A stretch of 6,791 nucleotides of DNA from Candidatus Ventricola intestinavium (GCA_018715105.1 DVMG01000223.1:1-6791), one strand, 5' to 3'. Shown: positions 1 through 6,619, counted from the first letter of the stretch. A program made the numbers and translations. Notes: generated by a model not told the origin, from the letters alone.

Positions 1-8
1 AAAGGAGG
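1..8 (+). promoter_or_regulatory. Ribosome binding site of the CAP-domain gene
   Basis: AAAGGAGG is a near-perfect Shine-Dalgarno sequence lying 7 nt before the ATG at 16. It fixes the start of the CAP gene. The promoter must lie left of the window edge. Confidence 0.9.
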
Positions 9-15
9 CATACCC

Positions 16-531
16 ATGAAAAACACATGCAGAACATTCACAAAAAGGGTCGTTTTGGGACTCACGGCACTTATGCTGCTGGCCTGTTCTCTTGAAGGCG
101 CGCTGGCAGCGGGTGCGTCCATTCCCGTCGCACATTATACATCAGCTTCTGTATCCGCGCAAGAGCAGAATGCAGGAAATCTTCTGAATTCTGACCGCCT
201 GCGCTATGGCCTGCCTGCCCTGACCCTGGATCCGGAGCTTTGCCGCATCGCACGCATCAAATCCGAAGACATGCGCGACAATCATTATTTCGCGCATACC
301 TCTCCAACATACGGCGATATCCGAAACATGCTCACCCTGATGGGCTACCGCTATACGGCCGCGGCGGAGAACATCGCCCACCATGCCACGGTTGAAAAGG
401 CGCAGGCGGCGTTCCTTTCCTCGCCCGGGCACAGGCGCAATCTGCTCAGCGCGAACTACACCAAGGTGGGGATCGGCGTCGCGCTGGACGAAAAGGGGTT
501 CGTTTACCTCACTCAGATATTCTGCCGCTGA
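16..531 (+). CDS. Secreted CAP/SCP-domain protein (YkwD-like)
   Basis: A 171-residue exported protein of the CAP superfamily (SCP/PR-1, PF00188). Residues 1-32 are a signal peptide: basic start (KNTCRTFTKR), hydrophobic core to about residue 23, and a likely signal peptidase I site near ALAA|GAS. LLAC at 21-24 could be read as a weak lipobox, but it lies inside the core and Leu at -2 is atypical. The CAP fold fills residues 54-170. Hallmarks are FAHTSP (92-97, His94), AENIA (117-121, Glu118), SPGHRRNLL (136-144, His139) and the closing strand YLTQIF. His94, Glu118 and His139 match the usual CAP cavity residues. It is shorter than many bacterial CAP proteins, with no cell-wall-binding repeats, so it is essentially a bare CAP domain. 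Function in bacteria is poorly defined; some members are sporulation or envelope proteins. Cys76 and Cys170 could form a disulfide. It is transcribed towards the operon on the other strand. Family assignment is firm, biological role unknown. Confidence 0.92.
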   Translation: MKNTCRTFTKRVVLGLTALMLLACSLEGALAAGASIPVAHYTSASVSAQEQNAGNLLNSDRLRYGLPALTLDPELCRIARIKSEDMRDNHYFAHTSPTYGDIRNMLTLMGYRYTAAAENIAHHATVEKAQAAFLSSPGHRRNLLSANYTKVGIGVALDEKGFVYLTQIFCR

Positions 532-737
532 AGATGCCAGCCGCCCAAACTCGTGGTGCGCGCAGACCGCGGGGCCGCCTCATCAAGCCGCCACATGGAC
601 CGGGCGTGCTTGAGCGCACCATATCCCCGCACCTCGAGCGCGGGCAGCGCGGCCGCTTCAATCGGCGTGACCGCGGGCTGAAAGATGATGTCCGCGTCAT
701 TTAAAAATTCATCGTTTCTGTTCGGTTTGCGTCTCAT
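513..737 (-). CDS. Possible small orphan protein downstream of holA (74 aa)
   Basis: I do not recognise this protein. The frame opens with ATG at 737 (MRRKPNRNDEF) and ends at a TGA at 513-515. A GGGAGGG lies 7 nt before the ATG, which favours this start over an in-frame ATG seven codons earlier. It has a charged start, a middle rich in Ala/Pro/Leu (PIEAAALPALEVRGYG) and a basic tail. There is no signal peptide, membrane segment or Cys. About 72% of its codons end in G or C, which resembles the neighbouring genes, and nothing better fills this stretch on the other strand. Against it: the ribosome binding site is also the 3' arm of the terminator after holA, and the last 19 bases overlap the 3' end of the CAP gene. 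It could be a real small gene reached by read-through from the holA operon, or a chance frame in GC-rich DNA. Confidence 0.5.
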   Translation of the reverse strand: MRRKPNRNDEFLNDADIIFQPAVTPIEAAALPALEVRGYGALKHARSMWRLDEAAPRSARTTSLGGWHLQRQNI

Positions 738-738
738 C

Positions 739-778
739 AAAAATCCCTCCCACTGCATCGTATGCGGGGAGGGGTTTT
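739..778 (-). terminator. Bidirectional intrinsic terminator after holA
   Basis: CCCTCCC at 745-751 pairs perfectly with GGGAGGG at 767-773. Inside, GCAT (755-758) pairs with ATGC (762-765) around a 3-nt loop. In the minus direction the stem is followed by TTTTT (743-739), about 20 nt after the holA stop, as expected for the end of the operon. In the plus direction it is followed by TTTT (775-778), so it could also stop the CAP transcript, although that lies over 200 nt past the CAP stop codon. The A and T tracts on either side can extend the stem. Its minus-strand 3' arm is also the only ribosome binding site for the small frame starting at 737. Confidence 0.75.
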
Positions 779-797
779 GCCGTACAGGCGGAATTTC

Positions 798-1808
798 TCA
801 GCGTCCATCCGCTAAAGTAAGCATAAGCCGGTCAAGCGCGGCATCCTCGCGCAGCACGCCGCGCTTGATATCATAATCCGTCTGCACGCAGAGCGCAAGC
901 ATCCGGCGCAGCTGCTCCTGTGAACGCCCGCGCACCTGGCGGGAAAGGCGCTTCAGGGCAAAGGGGGGCACGCCCAGCTCTTTGGCCATCTGCCCCTGGG
1001 GCAAGCGCTCCTCCTGAAGGGTGCGCATGTACATCAGCTGCCGGTAATGGCGCGTAATCAGGGCCAGAATGCCGATGCGCTGCTCACCGCTGTGCAAAAG
1101 CACATTCAGCAGCGTAAAGGCCTGCTGCACCTGTCCGTCTCCCAGCGCATCCACCATGGCAAAGACCGTGCATTCCGCCGTGTGAGTGGCAATCTCTTCA
1201 ATATCCTGCGGCGTGATCTGCTCGCGCCCGCCCACGTAGGCGGCGAGCTTTTGCAGTTCGCCGGAGAGCAGCGTCAGATCCCTCCCGCTGACAAACGCCA
1301 GCGTCTCGCAGGCGGCGGCGTCCATGGTCTTTCCAAGCGGCCTGAGGGTCTGATTCATCCAGCGCGCGAGATGGGCGTCGTCAAGCGCATCAAAGGACAC
1401 GGCTCCGGGCAGCTTGAGCAGGGCCTGCGCCAGTTTTTTGCGTTTATCCACCGCATCCGTGTCAAAGACCAGGCAGCTTGTCGGCGGAACGCGCGTCAGG
1501 TATTCACACAAAGCAGCGCTCTCCTGCGCTTCATCCCGTGCCTTGCCGCTCATCAGAAGGGGCAGATCCTGCACGATGGTCAGCCGGTAGTCACACATCA
1601 TCGGGAGCGTCTCACAGTTTTCCATGATCTGCTGCGCCTGCGGGCTGTGCATGACCGTGCAGTTCATGCTCTCAAGGCCCGGCATCAGCAGTTTCTTTTG
1701 CAGGGTTTCCAGCGCGCTTTTGCGGATATAGGCCTCCGGTCCGTAAAAAAAGTAGACATTGCGCACCGTGCCGGCCTTCAGCTCGTTGAAGAACGACCAC
1801 TGATCCAT
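798..1808 (-). CDS. holA: DNA polymerase III subunit delta
   Basis: A 336-residue HolA, the delta subunit of the clamp loader, which opens the beta sliding clamp so that it can be placed on primed DNA at the replication fork. Typical landmarks are present: an N-terminal VYFFYGPEAYIRKSAL (18-33), where the degenerate Walker-like site has no P-loop lysine as expected for delta; the domain I strand LVFDTDAVDKRKKLAQ (113-128); the lid segment with DAHLARWMN (144-152) and SGRDLTLLSGELQKL (174-188); and the C-terminal collar helices with ITRHYRQL (251-258) and DYDIKRG (311-317). Length fits the family (about 330-345). The ATG at 1808 follows the stop of the upstream lipoprotein gene by a single base, with only a weak GGTGG before it, which suggests translational coupling. 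HolA is usually found near comEC or rpsT in Bacillota; here it closes a two-component operon and rpsT is not seen downstream. Confidence 0.95.
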   Translation of the reverse strand: MDQWSFFNELKAGTVRNVYFFYGPEAYIRKSALETLQKKLLMPGLESMNCTVMHSPQAQQIMENCETLPMMCDYRLTIVQDLPLLMSGKARDEAQESAALCEYLTRVPPTSCLVFDTDAVDKRKKLAQALLKLPGAVSFDALDDAHLARWMNQTLRPLGKTMDAAACETLAFVSGRDLTLLSGELQKLAAYVGGREQITPQDIEEIATHTAECTVFAMVDALGDGQVQQAFTLLNVLLHSGEQRIGILALITRHYRQLMYMRTLQEERLPQGQMAKELGVPPFALKRLSRQVRGRSQEQLRRMLALCVQTDYDIKRGVLREDAALDRLMLTLADGR

Positions 1809-1809
1809 G

Positions 1810-3366
1810 TCAGTTCACCACCATTCCCGGATTGCGCAGCAGCCCGCCGCGCAGATTCAATCCGCCGGCCAGCGTATCCAGCTGCTCGCCGTCAAAGAAA
1901 AAGACAACGCTCTGCTGATCGCGCCCCTCTGTGAGCGTATTCACCATCGCATACACCGCCACCCGTGCCTGCGGCGCCGTGAGCGCCATGAGCGCATCGC
2001 CAAACGCGGAGGATAAATTCACCGTCAAAGCCTCCTCCTCCACGCGCACAGCCAGGATGTCTTCCTGCGAAAGCCCCGCCGGCAGCGCCGTATATCCCTG
2101 TGCGGAGAGCTCCATCAGGCTCAGCAGCAGCTCGCGCGGCTCGCTCTGGCGCGCCTGCGGCAGCACGCGGCGCATGCTCATGAGCCCGCCCGCCTCCCCG
2201 GCGCCGACATAGAGGATGCCCGGCGCACCGGCATAGCCGTCAAAATCCTCACGCGCAGCCAGGCCCTGCTCGAACAGAATCTCCCGGCCATCCGGGGTCT
2301 GCTGTCCGTCCAGCCGCTCAAGACGTTCGCCGCCGATATACACCTGAAGCCCCTCTACGCCGGGCACAAATCCCATCAGCGTGTCGGTGAGCATGGCCAT
2401 ATAGATGCCCAGGTTCAGCCCCGCGTCCGAAAGCGCCGTTTCAATCTCCCGGCTGAAACGGATTTCAATGGCCCGGTTGGCGCCGTCCTCGGGCCGCACG
2501 ATTTCGGGCATTTCTTCAATGTAGTCAAGCGGCGCGGGCACGTCGCCGGCGGCCAGTTCATGGCTGGTTCCCTTTCCCAGCTCGCTGAGCAGCGTGTAAA
2601 GGTAATCCACGGGCTCAGCCTGTGCGTAAACCACGCTGCGCACAATGGGGAGCAGCCATTCTCCCCCCGCCACCGGGAAATACAGCGTCGTCAGGCAGGA
2701 AAAACCTGTCTCATTCTGACGCTGATCATTCAGCCTGCCGTACCGGGCCGTCACATCCAGGTCATCCACGCGGGAGAGCGTGCCCACAGGGAGGGTCGCC
2801 CCCAGGTCAAGCCCCTCCTCCCGTCCGCCCACGAGCACATTGACATAGGAGATTTCCGGCAGCTCGCTGAGCGTGGTGGCCACCGCCAGGCGCACGGCAA
2901 AGAGCTTCTCCGGCTCCAGCACGCGATAGCGCGCGGGCAGATTGACCGTCGCCACACCGTCGGAGAGCTCAAAGCTTCGGGCGCGGGCGCCGGTCTCATC
3001 CGGCCAGAAGGCCCCCGCCTCTCCCTCCGCAGGGCCGGCCAGCAGCGCTTCAAACGCGGCCTGCGCCCTGGATTGTCCGCCCGAAAGCGTCACTTCGCGG
3101 TTGACAGGCACAAGCCGCCCGCCATTCTCGCTGAGAAAGTAGAGCGTCATCCATTCCGTCTGGTCCACGTATGCATCCTGGTCCGGCGCGCCGGTTTTCG
3201 GCTCAATCGTGTAGTCGGAGAGATCTTCAAGCGGGCGTTCTTCCACCAGCTCCGCGCATCCGCCAAGCAGAAGCAGGCCGGCGCACAGCAGGAATGCCGC
3301 GCATTTCTTCCGGCAGGGCTTTCCATTCAGGTTCATCTTTAAATCTGGCTTTACGATCAGCTTCAT
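1810..3366 (-). CDS. Lipoprotein with three GerMN-like repeats
   Basis: A 518-residue predicted lipoprotein. A basic start is followed by a hydrophobic stretch and the lipobox LGGC, so Cys37 would be lipidated and the rest held outside the membrane. Three GerMN-like units can be traced. Unit 1 is about 71-185, with TLYFLSENGGRLVPV, ALLAGPAEG, ATVNLPARY and a closing ISYVNVLVGG. Unit 2 is about 226-350, more diverged, with TLYFPVAGGEWLLPI, LLSELGKGTS, AIEIRFSREI and EGLQVYIGGERL. Unit 3 is about 383-510, with ILYVGAGEAGGLMSM, LTVNLSSAF and SVVFFFDGEQL. GerMN domains (PF10646) occur in the spore germination protein GerM and in actinobacterial LpqB, and are thought to bind ligand or partner proteins. 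The ATG at 3366 is chosen because GGGAG lies 9 nt before it; the Met at residue 11 has no such site. It begins 6 nt after the preceding gene. Likely role, by context: accessory or signal-modulating protein of the kinase encoded upstream. Specific function unknown. Confidence 0.85.
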   Translation of the reverse strand: MKLIVKPDLKMNLNGKPCRKKCAAFLLCAGLLLLGGCAELVEERPLEDLSDYTIEPKTGAPDQDAYVDQTEWMTLYFLSENGGRLVPVNREVTLSGGQSRAQAAFEALLAGPAEGEAGAFWPDETGARARSFELSDGVATVNLPARYRVLEPEKLFAVRLAVATTLSELPEISYVNVLVGGREEGLDLGATLPVGTLSRVDDLDVTARYGRLNDQRQNETGFSCLTTLYFPVAGGEWLLPIVRSVVYAQAEPVDYLYTLLSELGKGTSHELAAGDVPAPLDYIEEMPEIVRPEDGANRAIEIRFSREIETALSDAGLNLGIYMAMLTDTLMGFVPGVEGLQVYIGGERLERLDGQQTPDGREILFEQGLAAREDFDGYAGAPGILYVGAGEAGGLMSMRRVLPQARQSEPRELLLSLMELSAQGYTALPAGLSQEDILAVRVEEEALTVNLSSAFGDALMALTAPQARVAVYAMVNTLTEGRDQQSVVFFFDGEQLDTLAGGLNLRGGLLRNPGMVVN

Positions 3367-3372
3367 GCGTCG

Positions 3373-4407
3373 TTACTCCCGTATCATCAGGGACATCAGC
3401 GTGGGCAGGCGGATGGCCCAGTTGTCCGCGTCCCTCACAAGCGGCACGGATTCGCGCTCAATCAGCGCATCGCCGCCTTCCTCTGAGCGGATGGAGGCGT
3501 CAAGCACGATCGTCGCGCTCTGTCCGTCCGTGCTCACGGTTCCATCCGATACCGTATAATCAAGAAGCGATACGCCCAGCCCGTACATCTGCGATTCAAA
3601 TACGCTGAGCGTGGGCATCTCATCTTCCTGCGTGCGCGCCAGCAAAGGATAAAGGGCCTGCCAATCCTGCGCCTTCCATGCGGAGAGGATCATGTCCATC
3701 GCCAGCCGGGGGGTCAGCAGGACGCTCTCATCCCTCGGGCAGGCCGCCAGCATCATGGAAGCATCCCCGGAAGATGGATCAAACCAGTACATCGGGATGC
3801 GCTCGGGCACATCATCATCGTTGTCGGCCACGTAAAGCTGCACACGCTGATAGCGTCCCTCCTCCGTCAGCGCCAGCACGATGGACTGAACGGCCAGCCG
3901 CCTGCGCAGCGCCGCTTCCTCCTGCCAGACGGCCAGATCTTCCCAGTCGGAGGGCGCCCCGTCCGGTTTGCCCAGAAAGGCGCGGTTCAGCGTGACAAAA
4001 GCCGTCGCCCCATCCCCCGTGACGGAGAGGAGCTGTGTTCCCTGTGGGAATACACCGCTCAGGCGGTCATGGGCGATGTCCGGCCCGTCAATGAGCCGCT
4101 GAACAAGGCTGCTGGCCACGGTTTCTTCCCGGCGCATATCCAGCTGCGCGGTGGCCGCACCCAGCACGCCCGTATCCGCAAAGCGGAAATAGAGGGTGAC
4201 ATCCATCACGCTTCTGTCCTGCTCCACGCCGAGCTGCTGCTCAAAGGTGGGAGCCTCCTGCTCCGGCTGGCCATCCGTCTGCGTTCCGCTTCCCAGCCAT
4301 TCCCGCACCGCGCCGGAAACGGCATTTTTCACATCGGTTTTGATCTGCGGCTGAAAAAGCAGGAAAAAGCAAAGCGTCAGCCCCGCGCAGACGATTCTCT
4401 TTTTCAC
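3373..4407 (-). CDS. Membrane-anchored GerMN plus NTF2-like domain protein
   Basis: A 344-residue protein starting at a GTG at 4407. Residues 3-18 (KRIVCAGLTLCFFLLF) form a signal anchor or signal peptide; there is no lipobox and no clear AxA site, so it probably stays tethered with its C-terminus outside. Residues 23-65 are a polar linker. A GerMN-like domain spans about 67-195: MDVTLYFRFADTG, LVQRLIDGP, GVFPQGTQLLSV, TAFVTLNRAF, and a helix with RRLAVQSIVLALTEEG before the strand RVQLYVADND. Residues 234-342 look like an NTF2-like domain (AMDMILSAWKAQDWQALYPL, then alternating strands ending DADNWAIRLPTL); that assignment is inference from pattern only. The frame extends up to a GTG at 4464 overlapping the kinase stop, but AGGAG exactly 8 nt before the GTG at 4407 and the signal sequence directly after it support the shorter form. 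It lies between kinase and lipoprotein genes and is probably an extracytoplasmic partner of the kinase. Confidence 0.85.
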   Translation of the reverse strand: MKKRIVCAGLTLCFFLLFQPQIKTDVKNAVSGAVREWLGSGTQTDGQPEQEAPTFEQQLGVEQDRSVMDVTLYFRFADTGVLGAATAQLDMRREETVASSLVQRLIDGPDIAHDRLSGVFPQGTQLLSVTGDGATAFVTLNRAFLGKPDGAPSDWEDLAVWQEEAALRRRLAVQSIVLALTEEGRYQRVQLYVADNDDDVPERIPMYWFDPSSGDASMMLAACPRDESVLLTPRLAMDMILSAWKAQDWQALYPLLARTQEDEMPTLSVFESQMYGLGVSLLDYTVSDGTVSTDGQSATIVLDASIRSEEGGDALIERESVPLVRDADNWAIRLPTLMSLMIRE

Positions 4408-4415
4408 CGGCGTCT

Positions 4416-4424
4416 CTCCTCCCC
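4416..4424 (-). promoter_or_regulatory. Ribosome binding site deciding the GTG start at 4407
   Basis: On the minus strand this reads GGGGAGGAG and ends 8 nt before the GTG at 4407. The longer alternatives (GTG at 4464, ATG at 4455) lack a comparable site and would put about 19 polar residues before the signal sequence. Confidence 0.8.
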
Positions 4425-4460
4425 TTTGTGCGCCTTTGCCTGGGATCCGATGCATCCGCT

Positions 4461-5876
4461 TCACTTCACAGGCAGCTGCACGGTGAATGTCGTGCCCCTG
4501 TCCTTTTCCGACTGCACCGTGACCGAACCCGCATGAAGCCGCACAATCTGCTTGACAATGGAAAGGCCCAGCCCCGTGCCGCCCGTATCGCGCGAACGCG
4601 CCTTGTCTACCCGGTAAAACCGGTCAAAGATATGCGGAAGATCCTCCTGCGGAATTCCCACGCCTGTGTCCGTAATTTCCAGCACGGCATCGCGCCCGCT
4701 CCTGTGCAGGGAAACGGTAATCCGGCCGCCATCCGGCGTGTATTTAATGGCGTTCTCGATGATGTTGTAGCAGACCTGGGCCAGCTTGCCGGGGTCGGCA
4801 AACATCTCGCAGCTGTCGGCAATCTGCATGTGGATTTCCTGGCCGCGCTTTTGGGCCAGCGGCGTCAGGCGCGACACGCTTTCGCGCACCGTGTCCGCGA
4901 AAACCATCATCTCCCGGCGCAGCTTGAGTTTGTGGCTGTCGATGTGCACCAGGGTGAGCAGATCCCCCACCACGGAGGAAAGCCTGTCGATCTCCCTGTC
5001 GATATCGGTGAGAAACTCGCTGCGCAGCTGCGGATCCATATCCTCCTGGTAGATCATGGATTCCACCAGGATCTTGATGGTCGTAAGCGGCGTCTTCAGT
5101 TCATGGGAGGCATTGGATACAAACTGGTTGCGCGCCTCGTCCAGGTTATGCACCTGCTCGCTCATCTGGTTGAAGGCGGCGGCCAGCTGGGCCATCTCAC
5201 TGCGGCCGGGCACATGCACGCGGTGTTCGTAATCCCCCTTGCTCATGCGCTCAATTCCTGCGGACAGCTCCTTGACGGGCCGGGTCACCACCCGGGAGAT
5301 CACCCCTGCCATCGCCAGCACGGCGACAAGGGCGAGAGCGAACACACCCAGCATCCTGTCCCGCATGAAGACCAGGGAATCCACCGTATCCTGCACGCTT
5401 GAAAGCGACAAAAGAACGCCCTGCTTCTCCCCTTTTTGCTCCAGCGGCGCGGTAAAGCAGCCCACCCAGATGCGGCTCACATCCCGCCCTGTAAACCGGT
5501 CAAAGAGGGAGGAAGCCTGCTCCACCCCCGCGCCATCCTGCAGATGGAAGCCATAATCCCCATCCGTTTCCCCTCTGAGAACGCTGTGCACTTCGCCAAG
5601 AGAGAGCAGGGTGCCGCACCGCTCGTTAAATGTGTCATAGATCACCTTGCCGTCCATGTCAACGACCAAAAGGCGGCCCCCGCTCTGGCGGGCCGCCTGC
5701 TCAAGCCGCTGGTAAAAGGCATCCGCCGTCTCCCGCCCGATGTGTTCGCCAAGCGTCACGGCCAGCTGGGAGACGCTGCTCATCTGCTGCCGGATCGTGT
5801 CTTTAAAAAGAGAATCCCCCATCAGGCCAATGGTCGATGCGGCGACCAGATAAAACGAGATGCCGATCACCAGCAA
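4461..5876 (-). CDS. Membrane sensor histidine kinase (HAMP-HisKA-HATPase), WalK/PhoR-like
   Basis: Sensor kinase that should autophosphorylate on His and pass phosphate to the response regulator encoded just upstream. Counted from the TTG at 5876 (471 aa): membrane helix 1 at 2-20; extracytoplasmic sensor 21-174 with a PAS/Cache-like strand pattern (LLVVDMDGKVIYDT, 69-82) and two cysteines (87, 140); membrane helix 2 at 175-197; HAMP 195-245; HisKA with SNASHELKTP (phospho-His258); HATPase with the N box NIIENAIKYTPDGG (371-384), the G1 box DTGVGIP (403-409), FDRFYRVD (417-424) and the G2 box GGTGLGLSIVKQ (432-443). There is no cytoplasmic PAS. The start is doubtful: the same frame continues upstream as INPFYSVRTQILLAF, which completes helix 1 and supplies the usual basic flank, yet has no ATG, GTG or TTG before a stop at 5958. 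An ATT at 5921 overlapping the regulator's TAA by one base would give 486 aa. The TTG at 5876 has no ribosome binding site. All catalytic motifs are intact. Confidence 0.93.
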   Translation of the reverse strand: MLVIGISFYLVAASTIGLMGDSLFKDTIRQQMSSVSQLAVTLGEHIGRETADAFYQRLEQAARQSGGRLLVVDMDGKVIYDTFNERCGTLLSLGEVHSVLRGETDGDYGFHLQDGAGVEQASSLFDRFTGRDVSRIWVGCFTAPLEQKGEKQGVLLSLSSVQDTVDSLVFMRDRMLGVFALALVAVLAMAGVISRVVTRPVKELSAGIERMSKGDYEHRVHVPGRSEMAQLAAAFNQMSEQVHNLDEARNQFVSNASHELKTPLTTIKILVESMIYQEDMDPQLRSEFLTDIDREIDRLSSVVGDLLTLVHIDSHKLKLRREMMVFADTVRESVSRLTPLAQKRGQEIHMQIADSCEMFADPGKLAQVCYNIIENAIKYTPDGGRITVSLHRSGRDAVLEITDTGVGIPQEDLPHIFDRFYRVDKARSRDTGGTGLGLSIVKQIVRLHAGSVTVQSEKDRGTTFTVQLPVK

Positions 5877-5916
5877 AAAAGCCAGAAGGATTTGGGTTCG
5901 GACGGAGTAAAACGGG

Positions 5917-6612
5917 TTAATCCTTGTCCGTGAAATAGTAACCCACTCCCCACTTGGTCAGGATAAATTCCGGCCCGGCGTTATCCCGCTCGATCTTTTC
6001 CCTCAGCCGGCGGATGTGCACATCAACCGTGCGCATGTCGCCCATATAATCATATTTCCAGACCGTCTCAAGCAGCGCCTCGCGGCTGTAAACCTTGCCG
6101 CGGTGCGTGATCAGCAGCTGCAGCAGGTCAAACTCCTTGGCTGTCAGCCGGACAGGCTGGCCCGCAAGCGTCGCCGTCCTGTTGTGGCAGTTGACTTCCA
6201 GGTCATGCACGCGGACGATGCGCTTTTCCTCTTCCACCTCCTGCTGAGGCTGGCTGCGCCTGAAAATGGATTTGATGCGCGCTTTGACCTCCAGAATGTT
6301 AAACGGTTTGGTCATGTAATCATCCGCGCCGTATTCGAGGCCAAGGATCTTATCCATATCCGCCCCTTTCGCGGTCAGCATGATGATGGGCACGTTGGAT
6401 CGCTCGCGCACACGCTGGCATACCTCCATGCCGTCTACGCCGGGCAGCATCACATCCAGGAGGATCAGGTCATACCGGCCCGCAAAAAACTTGGTGAGCG
6501 CTTCCTCGCCGTCCATCGCCAGGTCGGTCTGATAGCCGTCCTGTTCCAGGCTGTATTTTAACCCCTTGAGAATCAGGGGCTCATCATCCACAAGCAAAAT
6601 CTTCTTCGGCAT
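5917..6612 (-). CDS. OmpR/PhoB-family response regulator, WalR-like
   Basis: A 231-residue two-component regulator. The receiver domain (2-118) has the acidic pair Asp9/Asp10, phosphoacceptor Asp53 in LILLDVMLPG, Thr80 (MLTAKG) and Lys102 (TKPF). After a Glu/Gln-rich linker (121-131) comes a winged-helix DNA-binding domain (about 133-228) with RLTAKEFDLLQLL, the recognition helix region RTVDVHIRRLREKIE and the wing KWGVGYYF. VDVHIRRLREKIE and GVGYY resemble WalR and its relatives. The ATG at 6612 is chosen because TGAGGG lies 7 nt before it and MPKKILLVDDEP is the standard opening of the fold. Frame-compatible Met codons at 6639 and 6651 would add 9-13 polar residues and lack a ribosome binding site. 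It is the first gene of the operon, and its stop overlaps or abuts the kinase frame. Target genes cannot be told; autoregulation is plausible given the repeats upstream. Confidence 0.95.
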   Translation of the reverse strand: MPKKILLVDDEPLILKGLKYSLEQDGYQTDLAMDGEEALTKFFAGRYDLILLDVMLPGVDGMEVCQRVRERSNVPIIMLTAKGADMDKILGLEYGADDYMTKPFNILEVKARIKSIFRRSQPQQEVEEEKRIVRVHDLEVNCHNRTATLAGQPVRLTAKEFDLLQLLITHRGKVYSREALLETVWKYDYMGDMRTVDVHIRRLREKIERDNAGPEFILTKWGVGYYFTDKD

Positions 6613-6619
6613 GCTTTTT

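Noticed and set aside
79..87. Lipobox in the CAP protein (LLAC)
   Set aside because: Leu at -2 is atypical, the Cys lies within the hydrophobic core, and a good signal peptidase I site follows at ALAA. Lipidation is not excluded but less likely.
1047..1934. Long plus-strand open frame (295 codons) opposite holA
   Set aside because: It is the antisense shadow of holA and the lipoprotein 3' end in GC-rich DNA. The product is rich in Arg, His and Gln with no family pattern, while the minus strand carries clear HolA motifs.
2560..3342. Plus-strand open frame (260 codons) opposite the GerMN lipoprotein
   Set aside because: Basic, low-information translation without a ribosome binding site; it is a shadow of the lipoprotein gene.
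4446..4456. Short palindrome (GATGCATC region) between the kinase and the next gene
   Set aside because: Only an 8-bp restriction-site-like palindrome within the kinase end and linker; no T tract, so not a terminator.
4428..5402. Plus-strand open frame (324 codons) opposite the kinase
   Set aside because: His/Arg-rich translation with no recognisable domain; the opposite strand encodes intact HAMP, HisKA and HATPase motifs.
5437..5618. Two cysteines in the kinase sensor domain as a redox switch
   Set aside because: Only two Cys residues (87 and 140) with no CxxC or metal-site pattern; a disulfide is possible, but nothing in the sequence shows redox sensing.
5900..5925. Programmed +1 frameshift fusing regulator and kinase
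   Set aside because: The frames could be joined by a +1 shift at the regulator's end, but there is no slippery motif and the regulator ends with a normal C-terminus and stop. A separate non-canonical start is simpler.
6016..6561. Plus-strand open frame (181 codons) opposite the response regulator
   Set aside because: Antisense of a highly conserved receiver and winged-helix protein; no ribosome binding site or domain.
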